From the NCBI GenBank assembly GCA_028697435.1, contig JAQVFD010000128.1, positions 1 to 6,498 on the forward strand: a stretch of DNA of 6,498 bases. Reading direction: 5' to 3'. This DNA comes from Clostridiaceae bacterium (GTDB lineage Bacteria > Bacillota > Clostridia > Lutisporales > Lutisporaceae). Below, piece after piece: positions 1-5,017 of this stretch (position 1 is its first letter; each line of letters starts with the position of its first letter). The notes beneath the pieces are model-generated. The model was not told the DNA's origin, did not search any database, and worked only from the letters and a program-made list of their open reading frames with translations. The position numbers were made by a program, and so were the translations under genes.

Positions 1-417
1 CTGAAGCTAAAAGCAGATTCCGGTGCTGACTTCTTGATTACCCAGCTTTTCTTTGATAATAATCTATATTATTCTTTGCTGGAAAAGCTCGATATACTTG
101 ATGTCAAGCTCCCGGTCTCAGCCGGTATTATGCCTGTAATTAACAAAAAGCAAATTGAGCGCATTACAGGTCTTTGCGGCGCATCTATTCCCGCAAAGTT
201 CAGGCGCATACTGGACAAATACGGGGATAACCCCGAAGCATTGAAGGAAGCGGGTATAGCCTATGCAACAGAGCAGATAATAGACCTGCTGTCCGGAGGT
301 GCAGCCGGAATACATTTATATACTATGAACCGCCCCGAGGTAGCCAGGAAAATCATCTCTCCCATAACAAATATCAGAAGCTTTTTTGAAGAAGGCATAG
401 AAAGCAAGGAATTATAA
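1..417 (+). CDS. metF: 5,10-methylenetetrahydrofolate reductase, C-terminal part (partial)
   Basis: The open frame runs from base 1 (CTG AAG CTA) to a TAA at 415-417, giving 138 residues. This is about the C-terminal half of a protein that is usually near 290 residues. The start is outside the window; the TTG at 34 is only an internal Leu codon. The family is a cytoplasmic FAD-dependent TIM barrel that reduces methylenetetrahydrofolate to methyltetrahydrofolate, which feeds methionine synthesis or, in acetogens, the methyl branch of the Wood-Ljungdahl pathway. Recognisable MetF landmarks are GADFLITQLFFD (the Gln in this block contacts folate in the E. coli enzyme), the strand-loop AGIMPVINKKQ, the IPAKF helix start and, near the end, GIHLYTMNRPEVARKI. 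No frameshift is visible. The gene is convergent with the ABC operon, with a 52-bp gap. I am confident of the family; which pathway it serves cannot be told from this fragment. Confidence 0.93.
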   Translation: MKLKADSGADFLITQLFFDNNLYYSLLEKLDILDVKLPVSAGIMPVINKKQIERITGLCGASIPAKFRRILDKYGDNPEALKEAGIAYATEQIIDLLSGGAAGIHLYTMNRPEVARKIISPITNIRSFFEEGIESKEL

Positions 418-469
418 GCTTAAGTCGGTCCTTAGATCCTTCACTGCGTTCAGGATGACAGTTTCACTG
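418..469. other. Convergent intergenic gap, metF / ABC operon
   Basis: These 52 bases separate the metF stop from the stop of the 628-aa ABC subunit. Neither strand shows a GC-rich stem followed by a T-run. Only weak dyads are seen: TAAG/CTTA around 421-434 and ATCCT/AGGAT around 436-456. The right part carries the dispersed-repeat candidate listed separately. Termination here must be Rho-dependent, use weak hairpins, or overlap between the convergent transcripts. Confidence 0.6.
433..461. repeat. Probable dispersed intergenic repeat fragment
   Basis: The stretch contains AGATCCTTCACTGCGTTCAG followed directly by GATGACAG. It resembles, from memory, a short sequence seen between genes in many bacterial genomes, often in the form AGATCCTTCGCTGCGCTCAG then GATGACA. 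It has an imperfect dyad with ATCCT (436-440) and AGGAT (452-456) as arms. It is non-coding and sits exactly in the gap between two convergent genes, a common place for such elements. Only one copy lies in this window, so repetitiveness cannot be shown here. Confidence 0.5.
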
Positions 470-2356
470 CTAAGATAGCTCGAACATACCCGTATACAGT
501 TGATAATATTTGCCTTGAGCGGCGATTAGATCTTCATGGTCTCCCCGCTCTATTATGGTTCCGTTTTCCAGGACCATTATGGCATCAGAGTTGCGGACGG
601 TAGAAAGTCTATGGGCAATGACAAAAACAGTCCTCCCTTCCATGAGAGTATTCATGCCCTTTTCTATCAAGGCTTCCGTTCTTGTATCAATTGAGCTTGT
701 CGCTTCATCCAAAATCAGAACCGGAGGGTTGGCAACTGCAGCTCTGGCTATTGCAAGAAGCTGCCGCTGTCCCTGGCTTAGATTTGCGCCGTCCGAGGTC
801 AGCATTGTGTTATAGCCTTCAGGCAGATGCTGTATAAAGGAATGTGCATTTGCAAGCTTTGCTGCCTTGACAACCTCTTCATCAGTTGCATCCAGTTTGC
901 CATAGCGGATGTTTTCCATGACTGTTCCCGTAAACAGATGCGTATCCTGTAAAACCATTGATAGCGAACGCCTTAAATCTGCCTTTTTTATCTTATTTAT
1001 GTTTATACCGTCATATCTTATCTTACCATCCGGTACATCATAAAAACGGTTGATCAAATTTGTAATGGTGGTTTTTCCGGCGCCGGTGGAGCCTACAAAG
1101 GCAATTTTCTGTCCCGGCTTTGCATACAGACTAACCTTATTCAATACCGTCTTGCCTTCCTCGTAGCCAAAGGTTACATCCTCAAAACGCACATCTCCTT
1201 CAAGCTTTGTGTAGCTCACGCTTCCATCCTTCTTAGGATACTTCCATGCCCATTTGTCTGTGGACTTTTCTGTCTCTGCCAATTCACCCTTTTCATTTTC
1301 CTCAGCAAATACCAACTCAACATACCCATTATCCTCCTCGGGCTTTTCGTCCAGCACTTCGAATATGCGTTCCATGCCTGCCAATGCTGTCAGTATTGAG
1401 TTCATCTGCTGTGATACTTGATTCAAGGGCTGTGTGAAGGACCGTGTGTACTGCAAAAACGAAGCAATGCTTCCTATATCAAGATGACCATATATTGTCA
1501 TAACCCCTCCGACTGCCGCAGTCAAAGCATAGAGCATATAAGAAAGGTTCCCGATTATAGGCATCAGTATACCGGCAAAGGTATGGGCATTTGTAGCAGC
1601 ATTGCATAGTTCCTCATTCATTTCGGCAAAGTTGCCTTTGACATTTTCTTCTCGGTTAAAAACTTTTACAACCTTCTGCCCTTCAATTATCTCCTCAATA
1701 TATCCGTTGAGCCTTCCGATTTCCTTCTGCTGGTTCCTGAAGTAAGTGGCACTCAACCCGCCTATTTTTTTCATGACAAGCAACATCAACATCATAATAA
1801 ACACTACAAGTGCAGTTAATGCCGGGCTGAGTATGAGCATCATTATAAATATGCCCACTACAGTCAGTGCCGATGAAAACAGATTTGGTATACCATGGCT
1901 TATCATCTCCCTGAGGGTATCGATATCATTTGTATACCGACTCATCAGCTCTCCATGGGTATGGGTATCAAAATATTTAATCGGCAAAGCCTCCATATGG
2001 GTAAATAAATCTGTTCTGAGTTTATAAAGTGTGCTTGTAGAGATATTAATCATCAGTCTGTTATATATATAGGTCGTCAACACTCCAATAGCGTATATTG
2101 CTGCCATTATTCCTATCATAGATATAAAGCCTGTCATATCTGGATTTTCATTACCTATATATGGAACAATATATAAATTGATTATCGGTTTTAAAAGATA
2201 TGTGCCCGCAACACTTGCTCCTGTGCTTACAAGGATAGAAAGGACAACAACAATAAGCTGAAGCCTATAGGCATGCATATATTTCAAAATCCTCTTCAGA
2301 GTCTTGACTGTGTTTTTGGGCTTTGCGGAAACACGATTACCATGAGGTCCCGGCAT
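470..2356 (-). CDS. Heterodimeric ABC exporter subunit, BmrD/TM288-like (catalytic)
   Basis: A 628-aa half-transporter: an N-terminal six-helix exporter domain (about residues 30-320; clear hydrophobic segments near 33-55, 76-98, 158-195 and 262-288), a long linker (about 335-388), then a nucleotide-binding domain. In order the latter shows A-loop Tyr398, Walker A GSTGAGKTT (422-430), Q-loop Gln470, signature LSQGQ (526-530), Walker B VLILDE with Asp550 and catalytic Glu551, and switch His582. The catalytic residues are intact, but the signature has Gln528 where Gly is usual. In a heterodimer this weakens the site completed by the partner's Walker motifs. The N-terminus MPGPHG with several basic residues is typical of this subfamily. 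The linker is some 45 residues longer than in minimal exporters and includes WAWKYPKKDG. The start ATG lies 2 bp after the partner's stop; AAAGGAG (2367-2373), inside the end of that gene, is the ribosome binding site, so translation is probably coupled. Multidrug or peptide/lipid export is likely, substrate unknown. Confidence 0.93.
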   Translation of the reverse strand: MPGPHGNRVSAKPKNTVKTLKRILKYMHAYRLQLIVVVLSILVSTGASVAGTYLLKPIINLYIVPYIGNENPDMTGFISMIGIMAAIYAIGVLTTYIYNRLMINISTSTLYKLRTDLFTHMEALPIKYFDTHTHGELMSRYTNDIDTLREMISHGIPNLFSSALTVVGIFIMMLILSPALTALVVFIMMLMLLVMKKIGGLSATYFRNQQKEIGRLNGYIEEIIEGQKVVKVFNREENVKGNFAEMNEELCNAATNAHTFAGILMPIIGNLSYMLYALTAAVGGVMTIYGHLDIGSIASFLQYTRSFTQPLNQVSQQMNSILTALAGMERIFEVLDEKPEEDNGYVELVFAEENEKGELAETEKSTDKWAWKYPKKDGSVSYTKLEGDVRFEDVTFGYEEGKTVLNKVSLYAKPGQKIAFVGSTGAGKTTITNLINRFYDVPDGKIRYDGININKIKKADLRRSLSMVLQDTHLFTGTVMENIRYGKLDATDEEVVKAAKLANAHSFIQHLPEGYNTMLTSDGANLSQGQRQLLAIARAAVANPPVLILDEATSSIDTRTEALIEKGMNTLMEGRTVFVIAHRLSTVRNSDAIMVLENGTIIERGDHEDLIAAQGKYYQLYTGMFELS

Positions 2357-2358
2357 AG

Positions 2359-4086
2359 CTATGCAACTCCTTTCTGCTGTGACTCAAATACTTCTCTGTA
2401 AATGGAGTTGGCTGCAAGCAGTTCCTCATGAGTGCCTACAGCATTTATTCTGCCGTCGTCCATTACTATTATTTTGTCTGCCTCAGATACTGAAGCAATT
2501 CTCTGTGCTATTATTATTTTTGTAGTGTTCTTAAGGTTCTCCCTGAGTGCTTGCCGTATTTTGCTGTCAGTAGCGGTGTCAACAGCACTTGTGCTGTCAT
2601 CTAATATAATTACCCTCGGTTTCTTCAGAAGCGCTCTTGCAATGGAAAGTCTCTGCTTCTGACCGCCGGATACATTTACGCCCCCCTGCCCTAAGTCAGT
2701 ATCGTAGCCTTTTGGGAAAGACATAATAAAATCATGTGCCTGTGCCGACCTGCAAGCTTCTTCGATTTCTTCATCAGTTGCGTTTTCGTTTCCCCATCTG
2801 AGGTTTTCCCTTATTGTCCCCGAAAAGAGAACATTCTTCTGCAACACTACTGAAACCGCGTTTCTCAGGGTAGCAATGCTGTAGTCCCGTACATCATGTC
2901 CCCCTGCTAAAACCTTTCCCTCCAGCACATCATAAAGACGCGGTATCAGCTGAACAAGGCTTGTTTTGCCCGAACCGGTCCCACCGATGATTCCTACGGT
3001 CTCGCCGGATTTTATCTCAAAGCTGCATTCACTCAGAGTGAGATTATCTATATTTTTGCTATAGCTGAAGGAAACATTATCAAAGATCACCGAACCGTCC
3101 TCAACCTTCAGGTCATCCTTTCCGCTGTCATCCTTAATATCTATTTCTTCATCTATCACCTCAACTATACGGATTGTGGAGGCTCTTGACATTACAATAC
3201 CAATAAACACAAATGATATCATCATCAGTGACATCATTATCTGACCGACATAGCTGATAAAGCTCATAAACTCACCGGTAAGAAGCGTCTCACTGATTAT
3301 CATCCTGCCCCCGAACCAGGAAATTGCAATCATACAGCAGTACATGACAAATTGCATTATCGGCATAGTGCTTATGACTATTTTTTCCGCTCTTAGCTGT
3401 GCTTTACGGACAGCATCTGCCGCTTCCCTGAATTTTTCATTCTCATGGTCTTCTCTTACGAATGCTTTAACAACGCGAATGGCAATCAGGTTTTCCTGAA
3501 CCGAAGCATTCATACTGTCATATCTGACAAGCATAGCCCTGAACCTTGGATAAGCCATTGTTGCTATGAAATACAGAGCAGCACTTAAAACGGCTATGGC
3601 TACGAGAAATACAACAGCAAGCCGCGCATTTATAATTATTGTCATGACTGTTGCGCTTATTAGCATTATCGGCGCCCGGACAAGCATCCTTATTATCATC
3701 ATGAAAGCCATCTGTACACTGTTTACATCGGTAGTAAGCCTTGTAATCAGAGATGCTGTGCTGAATCTATCTATGTTTGCAAAAGAGAATTCCTGTATTT
3801 TGTCAAAGAGCTTCTTTCGGATACCTTTGGCAAAACCCATACTTGCAACAGCCGCGAAACGCCCTGATAACACTCCGAATATCAAAGCAAAAAAAGCCAT
3901 AAGAACCATTGCTGCTCCAGCTTTTGCAACATAGCCTATATCGCCGTTTTTTACCCCTACATCAATAATCTTTGCCATTATAAGGGGTATAAATATTTCC
4001 AAAATAACTTCTATTATAACCATAGCCGGAGTCAGGAGTGCATATTTCCCGTAACCCGTAAGACTCGGCAGCAGCTTTTTCAGCAT
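2359..4086 (-). CDS. Heterodimeric ABC exporter subunit, BmrC/TM287-like (degenerate site)
   Basis: A 575-aa half-transporter, the first gene of the ABC pair. The membrane domain covers about residues 15-300, with hydrophobic segments near 17-38, 55-75, 132-152, 155-178, 238-258 and 276-298. The nucleotide-binding domain follows: A-loop Tyr342, Walker A GGTGSGKTS (368-376), Q-loop Gln416, signature VSGGQ (472-476), Walker B VIILDD (492-497) and IIAQRI around residue 528. Two catalytic positions are substituted: Asp497 replaces the general-base Glu (codon GAC at 2596-2598) and Gln528 replaces the switch His (codon CAG at 2503-2505). The signature is canonical and would complete the active site of the 628-aa partner. 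This is the known pattern of asymmetric exporters such as BmrCD and TM287/288, so the changes are subfamily traits and not decay. The start is supported by AAGGAGG (4093-4099), six bases before the ATG. Acts in the cytoplasmic membrane; substrate unknown. Confidence 0.94.
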   Translation of the reverse strand: MLKKLLPSLTGYGKYALLTPAMVIIEVILEIFIPLIMAKIIDVGVKNGDIGYVAKAGAAMVLMAFFALIFGVLSGRFAAVASMGFAKGIRKKLFDKIQEFSFANIDRFSTASLITRLTTDVNSVQMAFMMIIRMLVRAPIMLISATVMTIIINARLAVVFLVAIAVLSAALYFIATMAYPRFRAMLVRYDSMNASVQENLIAIRVVKAFVREDHENEKFREAADAVRKAQLRAEKIVISTMPIMQFVMYCCMIAISWFGGRMIISETLLTGEFMSFISYVGQIMMSLMMISFVFIGIVMSRASTIRIVEVIDEEIDIKDDSGKDDLKVEDGSVIFDNVSFSYSKNIDNLTLSECSFEIKSGETVGIIGGTGSGKTSLVQLIPRLYDVLEGKVLAGGHDVRDYSIATLRNAVSVVLQKNVLFSGTIRENLRWGNENATDEEIEEACRSAQAHDFIMSFPKGYDTDLGQGGVNVSGGQKQRLSIARALLKKPRVIILDDSTSAVDTATDSKIRQALRENLKNTTKIIIAQRIASVSEADKIIVMDDGRINAVGTHEELLAANSIYREVFESQQKGVA

Positions 4087-4092
4087 ATTATT

Positions 4093-4099
4093 CCTCCTT
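4093..4099 (-). promoter_or_regulatory. Shine-Dalgarno for the 575-aa ABC subunit
   Basis: On the minus strand the sequence reads AAGGAGG, then six bases, then ATG at 4086-4084. It is near-perfect and fixes the start of the first ABC gene. Confidence 0.85.
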
Positions 4100-4128
4100 G
4101 AATCCTCTTAACGCCCATATCAATGAGA

Positions 4129-4137
4129 ATTATAACA
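4129..4137 (-). promoter_or_regulatory. Extended -10 promoter candidate for the ABC pair
   Basis: On the minus strand the bases read TGTTATAAT: a consensus TATAAT (4134-4129) with the TGn extension. No good -35 box lies 16-18 bp upstream (TGGTAC at the 17-bp position), which an extended -10 can tolerate. Transcription would start near 4122 and give a leader of about 36 nt with a full Shine-Dalgarno. This lets the ABC genes be expressed independently of the lipoprotein gene. Confidence 0.55.
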
Positions 4138-4164
4138 TAACGAATTGTTAGGTACCAGTGACAC

Positions 4165-4773
4165 TTATTTCACTATCTCACCGTTCCAGTCGAGGATGCC
4201 GCCAAAATCATAGACATTAGTGTAGCCCAGTTGGATTAGCTCTTTCGCTGCCATTTCACTGCGCCGACCGCTCCTGCAGTAAACGAGAATAGTCTGCTCC
4301 TTGTTGGGAAGCAATTCCTCCGCTCTTTGCATTATCTCGGTGCTGGGAAGCAGCACGGCATTGGGAATATGCCCCTCATCAAACTCAGCTTGGGTGCGCA
4401 CGTCAAGTACGACTACATCTTCACCCATCATATCCATAGCTTCTTTAGAAGCTATTTTTCTATACTCTGCTTTTTCGTTTTCCTCTTTTAAGCTGATCTT
4501 CACAGCCGTAATTTGCACAGGGTAGCTTTCCCGGATTTCGGGCAGTGCTTCTATCTCAATCCTTTGTCCCACAATTGGGTTAAACGGAATCGCAAGATCT
4601 TTATCAAACCCAACGCTGGCTTTGTCAAAACCCACATCATCGGTGGTTATTACCATAATGCTGTTATCATGTATGCTCTCGATGACGGCAGTAAAGATTA
4701 TATTGTCACTCTTTTGACCGCAGCCTGAAAGCAGTAGAATTGCAGTTAAAATAGAGAGAAGTGTTTTATTCAT
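4165..4773 (-). CDS. Rhodanese-domain lipoprotein with DUF3221-like N-terminal domain
   Basis: A 202-aa predicted lipoprotein. The signal peptide MNKTLLSILTAILLLSGC ends in the lipobox LLSGC, with Cys18 as the lipidated residue, so the protein should be anchored on the outer face of the membrane. Residues about 24-95 form a small beta-rich domain like DUF3221/YobA, with FTAVIESIHDNSIMV and the conserved-looking RESYPVQI. Residues about 105-200 form a single rhodanese domain: VVLDVRTQAEFDEGHIPNA, then VYCRSGRRS with catalytic Cys166 and a six-residue loop (CRSGRR), then LGYTNVYDFGGILDWNG. Such domains carry sulfur as a Cys persulfide; the donor and acceptor here are unknown. The ATG at 4773 was chosen over an in-frame ATG at 4854 because AAGGAG (4781-4786) lies seven bases upstream, the signal peptide starts there, and the longer version would overlap the promoter. 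The gene precedes the ABC pair by 78 bp on the same strand; a functional link is unproven. Confidence 0.9.
   Translation of the reverse strand: MNKTLLSILTAILLLSGCGQKSDNIIFTAVIESIHDNSIMVITTDDVGFDKASVGFDKDLAIPFNPIVGQRIEIEALPEIRESYPVQITAVKISLKEENEKAEYRKIASKEAMDMMGEDVVVLDVRTQAEFDEGHIPNAVLLPSTEIMQRAEELLPNKEQTILVYCRSGRRSEMAAKELIQLGYTNVYDFGGILDWNGEIVK
4600..4635 (-). repeat. Internal VGFDK tandem duplication in the lipoprotein gene
   Basis: Residues 47-51 and 54-58 of the lipoprotein both read VGFDK, separated by Ala-Ser. At the DNA level the copies (4635-4621 and 4614-4600) differ at three of fifteen bases, all synonymous third positions. This suggests an old 21-bp duplication kept under protein-level constraint, or chance similarity in a turn-rich loop of the N-terminal domain. 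Confidence 0.6.
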
Positions 4774-4780
4774 AATAAAT

Positions 4781-4786
4781 CTCCTT
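4781..4786 (-). promoter_or_regulatory. Shine-Dalgarno deciding the lipoprotein start
   Basis: On the minus strand AAGGAG precedes the ATG at 4773 with a seven-base spacer. No comparable site precedes the in-frame ATG at 4854, so the shorter, signal-peptide start is preferred. Confidence 0.8.
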
Positions 4787-4824
4787 GTTTGTAATTTGGA
4801 AATAAGATGCTCCGTTTTAGAGAC

Positions 4825-4854
4825 ATTATAACACTGAGTAACGTAACACAACAA
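4825..4854 (-). promoter_or_regulatory. Promoter of the lipoprotein gene (extended -10)
   Basis: On the minus strand TATAAT (4830-4825) is preceded by TGT (4833-4831), again an extended -10. A weak -35, TTGTTG (4854-4849), sits 18 bp upstream. Transcription would start near 4818 and leave a leader of about 45 nt containing the Shine-Dalgarno. The nine-base core TGTTATAAT is identical to the one before the ABC genes. Confidence 0.6.
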
Positions 4855-4915
4855 ACGGTAAATATCAATAATGTTTCACACATCTTATAAGGTTATATAA
4901 AGTAGTGAAATATAT

Positions 4916-4964
4916 CAAATAGTCGTTGCATAAAGTGTTGTTTGTCTACAAATAGTCGTTGCAT
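4916..4964. repeat. Perfect 16-bp direct repeat, 33-bp period (operator candidate)
   Basis: CAAATAGTCGTTGCAT occurs at 4916-4931 and again, base for base, at 4949-4964, with 17 bases between. The period of 33 bp is about three helical turns, so both copies face nearly the same side of the DNA. The second copy ends 17 bp before a -10-like TATATT (4982-4987), so its last six bases, TTGCAT, occupy the -35 position for the ATPase gene. A binding site for a regulator of that gene is a reasonable reading. No third copy is visible in the window. Confidence 0.75.
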
Positions 4965-4997
4965 TTCTCGTAACGCTTTGGTATATTGTTATATAAT
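4959..4997 (+). promoter_or_regulatory. Promoter region of the ATPase gene
   Basis: Two overlapping -10 candidates are seen. TATATT (4982-4987) has TTGCAT (4959-4964) at a 17-bp spacing and would start near 4994, leaving the Shine-Dalgarno whole. The consensus TATAAT (4992-4997) has no -35 match and would start near 5004, inside the Shine-Dalgarno at 5003-5010. The first is therefore the better choice despite its weaker box. Confidence 0.45.
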
Positions 4998-5002
4998 AGA
5001 AC

Positions 5003-5010
5003 AGGAGGTG
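5003..5010 (+). promoter_or_regulatory. Shine-Dalgarno of the ATPase gene
   Basis: AGGAGGTG, a full match to the 16S rRNA tail, lies seven bases before the ATG at 5018. A second ATG at 5013-5015 is only two bases away from the site and in another frame, so it is not the start. Confidence 0.85.
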
Positions 5011-5017
5011 GTATGTT

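Noticed and set aside
34..417. metF starting at the TTG at 34
   Set aside because: The reading frame is open and MetF-like from base 1, so this is an internal Leu codon of a gene cut by the window edge.
3566..3934. 122-aa plus-strand open frame inside the 575-aa ABC gene
   Set aside because: It is the complement of membrane-segment codons; the minus-strand gene is unambiguous.
2359..4086. Inactivated pseudogene because of lost catalytic Glu and His in the ABC domain
   Set aside because: The frame is intact, full length and well initiated, and the same substitutions are normal for the non-catalytic site of heterodimeric exporters.
4147..4164. Palindrome GGTACC with nearby CAGTGACAC as a repeat or operator
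   Set aside because: Only the six central bases are symmetric; the flanks do not pair, and no second copy lies in the window.
4774..4854. 27-residue N-terminal extension of the lipoprotein from the ATG at 4854
   Set aside because: It would cover the extended -10 promoter, lacks a ribosome binding site, and would place the signal peptide internally; the start at 4773 has AAGGAG at a good distance.
4874..4910. TTTCAC / GTGAAA inverted pair in the divergent intergenic region
   Set aside because: Six-base arms 25 bases apart in AT-rich DNA are expected by chance.
4916..4964. Two-unit CRISPR-like array
   Set aside because: Only two 16-bp units with a 17-base spacer and no cas genes; a direct-repeat binding site is the simpler reading.
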